Origin: Labilithrix sp.
Lineage (GTDB): Bacteria; Myxococcota_A; Polyangia; Polyangiales; Polyangiaceae
NCBI GenBank assembly: GCA_019637175.1
Contig: JAHBWD010000036.1
Coordinates: 22,444 to 86,443, forward strand
DNA: 64,000 nt
Direction of reading: 5' to 3'
Below, piece after piece: positions 41,631-51,000 of this stretch; positions within the stretch are counted from its first letter, which is position 1, and the number at the start of each line of letters is the position of its first letter. The position numbers and the translations under genes were made by a program. The notes beneath the pieces were generated by a model, which saw only the letters and a program-made list of their open reading frames with translations, was not told where the DNA came from and made no database searches.

Positions 41631-42212
41631 GTGAAGATCTATACGAAGACAGGCGACGACGGCACGACGGGGCTCTTCGGCGGCGCGCGCGTCAAGAAGG
41701 CCTCGCGCGTGGTCGAGGCGTACGGCGCGGTCGACGAGCTCAACGCCACGCTCGGCGTCGCGCGGGCGACGAAGCTCGATCCCCTGCTCGAGGGCATCCT
41801 CGCCGAGGCGCAGGTCGACCTCTTCACCTTGGGCGCGGAGCTCGCCTGCGTGCCGGGCAAGGAGGAGAAGCTCCAGATGCAGCTCCTCTCGCACCAAGAC
41901 GCCGAGCGGCTCGAGCAGGCGATCGATCTCGTCGAGAAGTCGCTGCCGCCGCTCAAGAGCTTCGTGCTTCCGGGCGGTTCGCCGCAGGCGGCCGCGCTGC
42001 ACCTCGCGCGCACCGTCTGCCGGCGCGCCGAGCGCGCGGTGCTCTGGTGCGACGAGATCTCCGAGGGTCCGGCGGAAGACCGCCGGACGGTGCGCGAAGA
42101 GGTCGTGATCTACTTGAACCGCCTGAGCGATCTGCTCTTCGTGCTCGCGCGCTACGCCAACGTGAAGGCGGGCGTCGACGACGTGCCGTGGGCGCCTCGC
42201 GCCAAGAAGTGA
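41631..42212 (+). CDS. cob(I)yrinic acid a,c-diamide adenosyltransferase, PduO type
   Basis: 193 aa, GTG start 6-7 nt after AAGGAG. N-terminal KIYTKTGDDGTTGLFGGARVKK is the ATP-binding signature of the PduO family. It continues with AYGAVDELNATLGVA, FVLPGGSPQAAALHLARTVCRRAER and YLNRLSDLLFVLARYAN. It transfers adenosine from ATP to cobalamin to make adenosylcobalamin. No other cobalamin gene lies nearby. A possible -10 (tagact, 41600-41605) sits upstream. Convergent with the ECF sigma gene (stops 2 nt apart). Confidence 0.93.
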   Translation: MKIYTKTGDDGTTGLFGGARVKKASRVVEAYGAVDELNATLGVARATKLDPLLEGILAEAQVDLFTLGAELACVPGKEEKLQMQLLSHQDAERLEQAIDLVEKSLPPLKSFVLPGGSPQAAALHLARTVCRRAERAVLWCDEISEGPAEDRRTVREEVVIYLNRLSDLLFVLARYANVKAGVDDVPWAPRAKK

Positions 42213-42213
42213 G

Positions 42214-42777
42214 TCACGCCGCTTCGAGGAGCTGCGAGGCCAGCATCTTGCGGCCGCGGTGGAGGCGGCTCATCACGGTGCCGACGGGCACGCCGAGCTC
42301 GGTCGCGGCCTCGCGATAGGTGAGCTCGTCGAGATCGACGAGCTTGAGCACCGCGCGGAACGTCTCGGGCAGCGCCTCGAGCTTGCCCTTGGCGGTCGGA
42401 GAGAGATCGGCGCCCGCCTCGGGCGACGAGAAGCGCTCGGGCGTCGTCCACGCGCACGGATCGCTCGCGAGCGCGCGGAGCGCGTTCTTCTCGCGGCGCG
42501 TGCGCCGATACCGCGTGACGAACACGCTGAAGAGGATCTGGTAGACCCACGCGCGGAGGTTCGTCCCCCGCTCGTACTGCGACGCGAACTTGAGCGCGCG
42601 CTCGATGGTGTCCTGCACGATGTCCTCCGCGGTCGTCGGATCTCCGGACAGCCGACACGCGCGTCCGCGAAGCTCCGGGACGAGCTCGACGAGGCCGAGC
42701 CTCAGGCTCGAGAGGTCCTTGGCGACGAGAGGGGTGCGGGTGTTGCGCGAGGTCGAAGAAGAAGCTGCGGTGTGCAT
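42214..42777 (-). CDS. ECF-type RNA polymerase sigma factor
   Basis: 187 aa. Region 2 (~45-85: RACRLSGDPTTAEDIVQDTIERALKF, then NLRAWVYQILFSVFVTRYRR) and region 4 (~130-180: LDELTYREAATELGVPVGTVMSRLHRGRKML) are both clear; the domains are joined by an acidic linker. No anti-sigma gene is next to it. It lies close to the type III translocon operon, so it is a candidate regulator of that operon or of the nearby orphan genes; this is inference. Confidence 0.92.
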   Translation of the reverse strand: MHTAASSSTSRNTRTPLVAKDLSSLRLGLVELVPELRGRACRLSGDPTTAEDIVQDTIERALKFASQYERGTNLRAWVYQILFSVFVTRYRRTRREKNALRALASDPCAWTTPERFSSPEAGADLSPTAKGKLEALPETFRAVLKLVDLDELTYREAATELGVPVGTVMSRLHRGRKMLASQLLEAA

Positions 42778-42996
42778 CGAGGTCTCCCGGGCACGGGCTT
42801 CAGCAACCCAGGTGCCACGGCAGACCCTCGCGAAATCACGTCAAAATCAGGCGCTGGCACGCGCGGCGTGTGTCCCCCGAGCCAACCCCGCGTGGCCCGG
42901 GCCACACCGCGCTCGAAAGTGCGCAACTCCGGCACGCGCGCGGCCGAGAGGGAGACCGACGCCCAAGAACGAGACGGGGCGCGGAGAGGTCTGCCG

Positions 42997-43824
42997 ATGG
43001 ATCGGATCAACAGCTGCAGCCAGCGAGAGCGTCACTTCAGCCCCGAAGAGGAGAAAGAGCTCGAGCGCGACATGTCGACGAGCCAGATCCTCAACAAGGT
43101 GCGCAAGGACGCAAGCGCCGGGTCGGAGTACGTCGAGGTGCGCGGCGACGACAAGCCGTGGCGCACGGTGAAGAACGACCAGAAGATGCATGTCGGCGTG
43201 CTCGGCGGGCTGTCCCTCGGACACACCGCGATCGAAGCCATTCACATCGCCGAGATTCACGCCGTCGAGTCGGCCGTCGTGGCGGCTGGTGCGGCCGGCG
43301 GAGCGGTCGCGGTCGGAGGTGGCGCCGTGGCCGGCTTCGCGCTCGGCGTCGCCGAATGGCACCACGCGTACCTGAACGGGAAGGAGCAGCACGCTGCCCT
43401 CGTCAAGGACGAGATGCGCGTGGCCATGCTCACCCACCTCGATCTCCCGCAAGGCTACAAGACCGAGCAGTTCAAAGAGCGCGATCAGGCCGGCCGCACC
43501 TCGGACAGCACGGTGCAGAAGATGGCGACGCCGTTCGCGACGACCGACAAGTCTCTCATCGCGACGCTGCAGCTCCACGCCGACCGCGGCATGAACGCCG
43601 CGCGCGACTTTCTCGCGTCGGGTTGGTCGAAGGACCAGTTCATGAACGCGCACCCCGATGTCGCCAAGGCCTACGCCCGAGACGCGGCGTTCCACGATGG
43701 CTTCGACGCGCTCGTCTGGGCGAAGAAGCAGAAGGGCCCCGAGGTCTACGATCAGGCGATCAAGAAGCTCGAGGAGCGCGACTGCTGGTACGCGGCGTCG
43801 AACATCACCCCCCAAAGGATGTGA
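42997..43824 (+). CDS. hypothetical protein with internal hydrophobic segment
   Basis: 275 aa; ATG follows GGAGAGGT. The N-terminus is charged (FSPEEEKELERDMSTSQ). A long Ala/Gly/Val stretch follows (~90-125: AIHIAEIHAVESAVVAAGAAGGAV, then GGGAVAGFALGVAEWH). The rest is helical with LDLPQGYKTEQFKERDQAGR, MNAHPDVAKAYARDAAFHDGFDALVWA. No signal peptide. It begins a three-gene plus-strand group and lies 1.5 kb from the translocon operon, so it could be a secreted substrate. Not recognised. Confidence 0.6.
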   Translation: MDRINSCSQRERHFSPEEEKELERDMSTSQILNKVRKDASAGSEYVEVRGDDKPWRTVKNDQKMHVGVLGGLSLGHTAIEAIHIAEIHAVESAVVAAGAAGGAVAVGGGAVAGFALGVAEWHHAYLNGKEQHAALVKDEMRVAMLTHLDLPQGYKTEQFKERDQAGRTSDSTVQKMATPFATTDKSLIATLQLHADRGMNAARDFLASGWSKDQFMNAHPDVAKAYARDAAFHDGFDALVWAKKQKGPEVYDQAIKKLEERDCWYAASNITPQRM

Positions 43825-43826
43825 CG

Positions 43827-44117
43827 ATGACGCCCTATCGCTCCGCGAGACACGTCGACGTCGAGAGCGAGCTCCGCGAGATCGCGGACTTCGCGAAGAG
43901 AGTGCGCAGACTCGGGGTCCCGAGGTCGCGCGCCGACCTCGAGCGACTGGCTGTGGTCCACGCGGTGCAGACCGCCGCCTTCCTGTTCATCACCGTGGCG
44001 GTGTACGCACCGCTCTATCCGCTCTTCTGGAGCTTCGCCGCGATCACGGTCGTGTGGGGGATCGGACTCGGCACCGATCTCCTTGCGCTATCGAGATCGC
44101 GGCGTCGAGGAAGCTGA
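43827..44117 (+). CDS. small 2TM-domain-like membrane protein
   Basis: 96 aa. A charged N-terminal half, then two close membrane helices: HAVQTAAFLFITVAVYAPLYP and FAAITVVWGIGLGTDLLAL. The FW(S/P)..A.. VWGIGL...LL block resembles the '2TM domain' found in small bacterial membrane proteins. It starts 2 nt after the preceding stop, so the two are co-transcribed. Function unknown. Confidence 0.6.
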   Translation: MTPYRSARHVDVESELREIADFAKRVRRLGVPRSRADLERLAVVHAVQTAAFLFITVAVYAPLYPLFWSFAAITVVWGIGLGTDLLALSRSRRRGS

Positions 44118-44171
44118 CGACGCTGAAGTATCGCAAGGAGATCGTGAAGACCAGGTCGAGATGATCTTCGG

Positions 44172-44188
44172 TCCGACGGCTGAAGCCC
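44172..44188. repeat. 17-bp direct repeat, copy 1
   Basis: tccgacggctgaagccc, repeated exactly at 44598-44614, on either side of the small gene at 44235-44585. Both copies are in non-coding spacers. Confidence 0.8.
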
Positions 44189-44234
44189 GAGGCGTCATCG
44201 ACTCGGCTTACCCCGTATGGCAAGGAGAATGAGA

Positions 44235-44585
44235 ATGCTGAAGTACCGGACGACGATCTGGAACCGCCTGCTGCTGATGGACTTCGAGGAGCCCTACACG
44301 TGGCTCAACGGTTACTGGACAGGCGTGTTCCTGTCGGGCGGGAAGGTGACCGAAGAGATCGAGGTCCTCAAGGCCGTGATCGGCGGGACGCTCCCGCGTG
44401 CAGACAGGGGCTTGAACGACTACGTGGTCGACGTCGGCCCGGAGATCACGCGCATCGAAGTGCTCTACGACCCGATCCGTGTGTACGAGGTGCCTACGCG
44501 CTGGCTCCTCGCAGCCCTCGAGGATTACCTCGACATCAGGACCGCGTTGCGGAAGAGCGGAGAGCTGAGACCAGCTCCGACGTGA
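44235..44585 (+). CDS. hypothetical protein flanked by direct repeats
   Basis: 116 aa. Three ATGs are close together; the one at 44235 has AAGGAG at the best distance (8 nt), so I chose it over 44217 and 44229. The sequence starts MLKYRTTIWNRLLLMDFEEP and has VTEEIEVLKAVIGGTLPRA, YVVDVGPEITRIEVLYDPIRVYEVP and a helical end, suggesting a small mixed alpha/beta domain. No membrane segment. Not recognised. Confidence 0.55.
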   Translation: MLKYRTTIWNRLLLMDFEEPYTWLNGYWTGVFLSGGKVTEEIEVLKAVIGGTLPRADRGLNDYVVDVGPEITRIEVLYDPIRVYEVPTRWLLAALEDYLDIRTALRKSGELRPAPT

Positions 44586-44597
44586 AGTCAGGAACGA

Positions 44598-44614
44598 TCC
44601 GACGGCTGAAGCCC
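44598..44614. repeat. 17-bp direct repeat, copy 2
   Basis: Exact copy of tccgacggctgaagccc from 44172-44188; it ends just before the stop codon of the convergent nnrD-like gene at 44615. Confidence 0.8.
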
Positions 44615-46156
44615 TCACGCCGACGCAGAGACGAGCTCGCGCAGCACGTTCGGTAGCTCGTCGGCGATTTCGCCCGCGAGGAGACCGCGGTCGCCGTGCT
44701 TCGCTCTCCACGCGTCGCCGGCGGCGCCGTGGAGGTACGCGCCGCACCAGGCCGCTTCGAAAGGAGGCAGCGAGCACGCGAGCGCGCCCGTGAGCCCGGC
44801 GAGCACGTCGCCCGCGCCCGCCGTCGCGAGCGCGGGGTTGCCCGTCGGGTTCACCACGCATCGCCCGTCGGGCGACGCGATGATCGTGTACGGCCCCTTG
44901 AGCACGACCACCGCGCGCGCGCGCGCCGCCGCCGATCGCGCGGCCGAGAAGCGATCGGACTCGATCTCCTCGCTCGTCGTGCCGAGGAGGCGCGCGAGCT
45001 CTCCTGCGTGAGGCGTCAAGATCGCGCGGCCCGACGCGGCGGAGAAGTCTTCGATCGCGCCGGCGTGCATCGAGAGCGCGTCGGCGTCGGCGACGATCGG
45101 GCCGGTGTACTCGCAGAGCACGTGCCGCACGGCGGCCTGCGCTCTCTCTCCGGTGCCGAAGCCCGGCCCCATCACGACCGCGCGCTTGTTCGCGATCGCG
45201 GCCTCCACTTGATCGATCAGCTCCGCGCCCTCTTCGCCGATGCGCGCGGTCATCACCTCGACGACGCGCGACTCGAGCGACGACGCCGCGTCGGGCCACG
45301 TCACGATCGTCGCCGCACCCGCGCCGCCGCGGAGCGCGCCGTGCGCCGCGAGCAGCGCCGCGCCGACCTTGCCCTGCGAGCCCGCGAGGATCGCCACGTG
45401 CCCCGCGCGGTACTTGTGCGCGTCGACCGGCCGCGGGCGGAGGAGCGCGCGCACGTCGCGCGCCTCGGAGAGCCCCGCGGCGTGCTCGGCGCGGAGCGTC
45501 GGCGGAACGCCGATGTCGACGACGCGCACCACGCCCGAGAGGTGCGCGCCCGGGCCCGTCACGTGACCGAGCTTCAGGTGTCCGAACGTGACCGTGAGAT
45601 CCGCGCGCACGGCGGCGCCCATCGCCGCGCCCGTGTCGGCGTTCATGCCCGAGGGCACGTCGAGCGCCACGCGCTTGGCGCGCGCGTCGTTCACGAACGT
45701 GACGAGGCCGGCGAACAGATCGCCGAGCGGGCGATCGAGCCCGGTGCCGAAGAGCGCGTCGACGACGACGTCGGCGCCCGCGAGCGCGACGCGCAGCGGA
45801 TCGAGCGCCGACGGCACGACGGCGTCGACGCGCCCGACGAGGCCGACGAACGCGTCGTGGTTGGCCTTGCAGTCGTGCGTCATCTTCGCGGCGTCGCCGG
45901 CGAGCCACGCGTCGACCCGCGCGCCGCGCGCGACGAGGTGACGCGCCACGACGAAGCCGTCGCCGCCGTTGTTGCCCGCTCCACACAGGATGACGACGCG
46001 CTTGCCCTCGGCCCGGCCGCCGAGGATCTCGCGCTCGATCACGTCGGCCGCGCCGCGCCCGGCGTTCTCCATGAGCACGACGCTCGGGACCTTGCACACG
46101 TCGATCGCGTGCGCGTCGAACGCCCTCATCTGCGCGCGAGAGAGCACCGGGATCAC
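44615..46156 (-). CDS. nnr: bifunctional NAD(P)HX epimerase/dehydratase
   Basis: 513 aa. N-terminal YjeF_N epimerase domain (~1-215) with MENAGRGAADVI and GAGNNGGDG at 59-67. C-terminal ADP-dependent dehydratase of the ribokinase fold (~225-505) with ILAGSQGKVGAA, VMGPGFGTGE, ILTPHAGELARLL and AGAGD (446-450), the catalytic Asp. It repairs hydrated NADH/NADPH. Third gene of pdxJ-acpS-nnr; its ATG overlaps the acpS stop. Confidence 0.95.
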   Translation of the reverse strand: MIPVLSRAQMRAFDAHAIDVCKVPSVVLMENAGRGAADVIEREILGGRAEGKRVVILCGAGNNGGDGFVVARHLVARGARVDAWLAGDAAKMTHDCKANHDAFVGLVGRVDAVVPSALDPLRVALAGADVVVDALFGTGLDRPLGDLFAGLVTFVNDARAKRVALDVPSGMNADTGAAMGAAVRADLTVTFGHLKLGHVTGPGAHLSGVVRVVDIGVPPTLRAEHAAGLSEARDVRALLRPRPVDAHKYRAGHVAILAGSQGKVGAALLAAHGALRGGAGAATIVTWPDAASSLESRVVEVMTARIGEEGAELIDQVEAAIANKRAVVMGPGFGTGERAQAAVRHVLCEYTGPIVADADALSMHAGAIEDFSAASGRAILTPHAGELARLLGTTSEEIESDRFSAARSAAARARAVVVLKGPYTIIASPDGRCVVNPTGNPALATAGAGDVLAGLTGALACSLPPFEAAWCGAYLHGAAGDAWRAKHGDRGLLAGEIADELPNVLRELVSASA

Positions 46157-46527
46157 TTCGTCTTCTCCAGGATGACGACGGCGACCGCGACGCCGGCGTC
46201 GTGCGTGATGCTCACGTGCCAGGCGTCGGCCCCGAAGTCGGCGACCATCTTCGAAGCGTTGCCCTTGAGCTCGAGCACCGGGCGCCCGCTCGGCGCGCGG
46301 CGCACCTCGACCTCGTGCCAGCCGACGCCGCGCGCGCCGTCGAGCGCCTTCGCGAACGCCTCCTTCACGGCGAAGCGGCCCGCGAGCGCGGTCGCCGTGT
46401 CGCGCCCGCCGAGATCACCCCGCTCCACCTCTGTGCAGATGCGCGAGAAGAAGCGATCGCCGTGCCGCTCGAGCGCTCGACGCATGCGCTCGATGGAGCA
46501 AACGTCGATGCCGAGGCCGACGATCAT
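46153..46527 (-). CDS. acpS: holo-[acyl-carrier-protein] synthase
   Basis: 124 aa. Opens MIVGLGIDVCSIERM with the Mg-binding Asp, then LAGRFAVKEAFAKALDG (catalytic Glu/Lys) and DAWHVSITHDAGVAVAVVI. It transfers phosphopantetheine from CoA to acyl carrier proteins. It overlaps pdxJ upstream and nnr downstream by 4 nt each, so the three are one operon; pdxJ-acpS is a widely conserved pair. Confidence 0.95.
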   Translation of the reverse strand: MIVGLGIDVCSIERMRRALERHGDRFFSRICTEVERGDLGGRDTATALAGRFAVKEAFAKALDGARGVGWHEVEVRRAPSGRPVLELKGNASKMVADFGADAWHVSITHDAGVAVAVVILEKTK

Positions 46528-47243
46528 CGCCGCTCGCTCGCCGCGAGCATCGCCCGCACCGCCGCCGTCAGGCCGGAGAACACCGCGTCCGCGATGACCG
46601 CGTGCCCGATGTTGAGCTCGACGATCTCCGGGATCGCGACGAGCGCGGGGACGTTCTTCGTCGTGAGGCCGTGGCCCGCGGCGATCTCGAGCCCGAGCTC
46701 GCGCCCGCGCTTGGCCGCGGCGGCGAGGCGATCGAGCTCCGCTCTCGCCTTCGCGGGATCGCCCGCGGCGTGAGCGTACTCGCCCGTGTGCAGCTCGATC
46801 TGCTCGACGCCGAGCGCGCGCGACGCCTCGACCTGCGCGAGATCGGCCGCGATGAAGAGGCTCACCTTGATGTCGGCGGCGCGGAGGCGCTCGACGTGCG
46901 CGCGCAGCGAGGGACCCGCTTTCGCGACTTCGAGGCCTCCTTCGGTCGTGCGCTCCTCGCGGCGCTCGGGCACGAGCGTCACCACGTCGGGGCCGACCTT
47001 GCACGCGATCGCGATCATCTCGTCGGTCGACGCCGTCTCGAGGTTGAAGGTCGCGCGCAGCGTGCCGCGGAGCCGTTCGACGTCGTCGTCGCGAATGTGC
47101 CGTCGATCTTCACGGAGGTGCGCCGTGATCCCGTGCGCGCCGGCGTCGAGGCACATGCGCGCGGCGGCGACGGGATCGGGGTACGTCGTTCCCCGAGCGT
47201 TGCGCAGCGTGGCCACGTGATCGACGTTGATGTGCAGGCGCAT
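46524..47243 (-). CDS. pdxJ: pyridoxine 5'-phosphate synthase
   Basis: 239 aa from the ATG at 47243. RLHINVDHVATLRNARG, DAGAHGITAHLREDRRHI, VTLVPERREERTTEGGL and the ELHTGEYA and NIGHAVIADAVF blocks are the complete PdxJ signature set. It makes pyridoxine phosphate in the DXP-dependent vitamin B6 route. The frame continues upstream to 47312 without coding character, so MRLHIN is the start. Confidence 0.96.
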   Translation of the reverse strand: MRLHINVDHVATLRNARGTTYPDPVAAARMCLDAGAHGITAHLREDRRHIRDDDVERLRGTLRATFNLETASTDEMIAIACKVGPDVVTLVPERREERTTEGGLEVAKAGPSLRAHVERLRAADIKVSLFIAADLAQVEASRALGVEQIELHTGEYAHAAGDPAKARAELDRLAAAAKRGRELGLEIAAGHGLTTKNVPALVAIPEIVELNIGHAVIADAVFSGLTAAVRAMLAASERR

Positions 47244-47347
47244 GGCGGCCCGACGGTAGCACCTTCCATCCCCCGCCGCGCGGCGTCGTCCTCCTGAGAA
47301 ACGACGCCTCATTGAAGTCGCGGCGCTTTCACATTAGGACGCTGGAA

Positions 47348-47995
47348 ATGCGACGCTTCTGCCTGGCCCTCGCCCTCTCCTTGCCGTTCGCCCTCGCCTC
47401 GGCTGCTTGCTCGAGCAACGACGCCGGAGACGGCGGCGGGTGCAAGGTCGGCGCGAACGCCGCTTACGCGAACCCCGCGGGCACGCCCTTCGCGCTGCCC
47501 GCCGGCGTCGAGCAGGTCGGAGAGATCACGGGCGACTTCTCCACCCCCGAGTGCGAAACCGCCGAGGACGTCGAGTACGGCGGCGATCTCCTCCCCGCCT
47601 GCGTCGGGCTCAAGAACACGACGGGCGCGGAGATCGTGGTCAAGATCCCGGCCGGCCTCTTCTTCATCTCCGAGGATCCCGAGGTGCAGAACGGCATCAT
47701 CCTCCAGGATCACGATCTGACGATCCCCGCCGGCGCGACGAAGTACTTCCGCTTCGATCTGTTCTGCGCGAACAAGAACTGCATCTTCGGAAGCAAGGCG
47801 TCGCGCTTCACGTTCGGCAACGTCACGAACGATCCGCTCCTGCGCGAGCTCGTCGATCTCGCGAAGAACAAGGTGCTGCGGCGCAGCACGGGATCGAAGA
47901 CCGCCTACGTCTTCGGCCAAGCGATCTGGGACGTCACCGAAGGCCTCGGCCTCTCGGCCGAGCGCAAGAAGGAGCTCGCTGACGTCACCGGCTGA
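47348..47995 (+). CDS. predicted lipoprotein, unknown function
   Basis: 215 aa from the ATG at 47348. Signal peptide MRRFCLALALSLPFALASAAC gives the lipobox. Mature part: CEAETAEDVEYGG-style start, then GLKNTTGAEIVVKIPAGLFF, QNGIILQDHDLTIPAGATKYFRFDLFC and a helical C-terminus (LVDLAKNKVLR, VTEGLGLSAERKKEL). It looks like a beta-sandwich followed by a small helical part. No family recognised. Confidence 0.7.
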   Translation: MRRFCLALALSLPFALASAACSSNDAGDGGGCKVGANAAYANPAGTPFALPAGVEQVGEITGDFSTPECETAEDVEYGGDLLPACVGLKNTTGAEIVVKIPAGLFFISEDPEVQNGIILQDHDLTIPAGATKYFRFDLFCANKNCIFGSKASRFTFGNVTNDPLLRELVDLAKNKVLRRSTGSKTAYVFGQAIWDVTEGLGLSAERKKELADVTG

Positions 47996-48004
47996 CGCTT
48001 CGAC

Positions 48005-51000
48005 TCAGTCTTCGGCGCTCTGCTCGCCGTCTTCTTCCGTCTTCGGCGTCTGGAGCAGCTCGCCGTTCGGGCCGTCCTTGCGGACGATGATCGTCTTGCG
48101 ACCGACCGTGTCCGGGTTCTCGCGCGCCACCACCGTGATGACGTTCACGCCCGGGCGCAGCGGGATCGAAGCCTCGAACGGCATGCGCTTGGGATCGGCG
48201 CCGTTGCGGTTCGAGCGGTAGAAGACCTTGCGGTTGCCGACGAAGATGTAGGCGTCGAGCAAGCGATCGGCGTCGCTCGCGCCGCCCTTGATCACGGTCG
48301 TCGCGTCGCGCGTCGCGAGCGGCGTCGGTTGCACCTCGATCGACGGCGGGTAGCGGCGCATGACCTCCTCGAAGGGAACCTGCGCGGAAGGTGCGCCGCC
48401 CTGCTCGAGCTCGCTCGTCTTCACGAAGCCGAAGCGCCCGTCGCCGAGCGCGACCTTCGTCATGTCGCCCGCGGTCGCGACGGCGTTGACGCCCGTACCC
48501 GCGCCGAGGCGCCCGAACGTGCGCGACTCACCGCCGGGGGCCTCGAACAGGGTCGCGCCGCCGGTCTTCGCGCGCATCGCGCCGTTCGCCGCCGTGAGCG
48601 GTGTCGGCACGGCGATGGGCATCCGCACCTTCTCCACGACCGTCTCGCGCAGATCGCGATCGGCGATCGACAGCTCCACCTTCGCCTCGGGATCGGCGAG
48701 CGGCGACTCGACGTCGAACGTGAAGGTCACCTTCTTCACCTCGCCGGGCTGCATGTTCGAGATGTCGAAGCGACCTTCGTGGAGGAGGAGGCCGTCGCCC
48801 GAGAGGTTGCGCAGGTTCGCCTGCGTCTCGTAGCTCTTGCCCTTCCCGACGTTCTTGATCGAGAGGTACATCGTGAGGTGCTCGCCCTTCTGCACCTTGC
48901 CGTCGCCGTTGCCCTTGCGGGTGTCGGCGATCTGGTAGCTGTAGGCGAAGATCGGGCGCTCGAGCGCCTTCACCGCGACGCGGAGCTGCTGCTGCGCCGG
49001 GGCGCGGCCGCGCGACTCGTCGAAGCGCACGGAGATGCCGTCTTGACGCGAGAGCGTGTCGCGCGGGATGCGGCAGACGCGCGGCGCGTTCGTCGGGAGA
49101 GGCGCCGTCGAGCCGGCCTTGCGGCCCTCGACCTCGCACCACCCGAGGGGGATGCTCGCCGTCTTCGTCTTGCCCGCCTCGAGCTTGCCGATGACGAGCT
49201 CCTTGTTGTCGTAGAGGCCGTTGTCGCTCTTGGTGACCGCGGCGAGGCGGTGGAGCGCCACGTTCCCCTTGTTGGTGACGGTGACCTTGAGGTGCATGGG
49301 ATCGCCGGCCGTGACCTCGTTGCCCGCGCGATCGGTCTCGACCTTCACCTCGACGTTCGGCGGCGTCGCGCCCGCGGGAGCCTGCTGGACGTCGGCGGGA
49401 GCGTCGCTCCAGTCGATGCCGAGGCTCGCGAGATCGTTCGACGCCTTCTGGAGCTCGTTCGTGCGCGCGTCGGCGATGACCTGCCGCGCGGCCTTGAGCT
49501 GCTCGAGGCGCTTGCCTTGCGGGATCTTCGAAACGATGTCGCGCCCGAACTTCACCGGGAAGTCTTTGTTGGGGAAGTCGGCGCCCATGACCTCGTCGGG
49601 ATCGCCGCCGCGCTCGCGGAGCTCGCGCCGGAGCGACTCCGGCAGGTTGTAGCGGACGATCTCCTGCGGCTTCTGCCCGTCGCGCGCGCGCGCGTTGAGC
49701 AGGCTGCGCGAGAGATCGCGCTCCTTGAGCATCGTGCCCGTGTCGACCGTGAGATCCATCTCTTGCGGATCGGCGGTCATCGGATCGAGCTCGATGTCGG
49801 GCGTGACGCCCGTGCCCTGGATCGAGATGTCGCCCGGCTCCGTCAGGTACTGCGCGATCGTGAGCTTGAGCGCGGCGCGATCGGGCAGCTCCGTGAAGAC
49901 GAGCTGGACCGAGCCTTTGCCGAAGGTCGTCTCGCCGACGATGATCGCGCGGTCGTGGTTCTTGAGGGCGCCGGCGACGATCTCGCTCGCGCTCGCCGAC
50001 GTGCCGTTCACGAGCAAGACGATGGGATAGTTCGGCTCGGTGCCCTCGGGGTGGGCGACCTTCTCTTCGCGATCTTCACCCGATCCCGGGTTGCCGACGG
50101 TGGCGACGATCGGGCCGCTCGTCAAAAACTTGTCGGCGACGCGTGCGGCCTGCTCGAGCAAACCGCCGGGGTTGCCGCGGAGATCGAGCACGAGGCCCTT
50201 GAGCTCGCCGTTGCGCTTGAGATCGTGGAGCGCTTCGTCGAGATCCTTGGCCGTGTTCGCCTGGAACTGCTTGATGCGAACGTAGCCGACGTTGTCGCCG
50301 AGCGACTTGTGCTCGACGCTCGCGACCTTGATGACCTCGCGCGTGAGCTCGAAGGGCTTGGGGTTCTGCCAGCCGTCGGGCCCGTCGCGGCGGATCCAGA
50401 CGGTGACCTTGGTGCCGGGCGCGCCGCGGAGGTGCTGCACCGCCTCGTTGAGGCCCATGTTCAAGGTCGACTCGCCGCCGATCTTCACGATGCGGTCGTA
50501 CTTCTTGACGCCTGCGCGGAACGCCGGCGTGCCCGGCATCGGGTTGATGACGGTGAGCTGCTGATCGCGGATCGAGATGACGATGCCGAGGCCGCCGAAC
50601 TGGCCGCTCGTCGACAGGTTCATCTCCTTGTAGGCCTCGGGCGAGAGCAGCACGCTGTGCGGATCGAGCGTGTGGAGCATGCCGTTGCAGGCGGCGTATT
50701 CGACCTCGCGGAGATCGACCTCGGTGCCCTTCAGGTTCTCCTGCACGAAGCCGAAGATCTCCCGCAGGCGCGCGCTCACGTCCCAGAGGCCGAGCACGTT
50801 GTCGACGCGGAACTCGCGCTCTTGGGTGTCGACGCGGACCTTCACGGTCGGCTGGTTCTCGTCGTGGAGGACGATGACCTGCGCGACGTCGCGCTGCACG
50901 TAGTTGAGCGACGAGAGGAGCATGTCCTTCGGCTTGACGCGCTTCGGATCGACGTACTTGTCGCGGACGTTCTTGAGCACCTCGTTGACGACCTTGAGCT

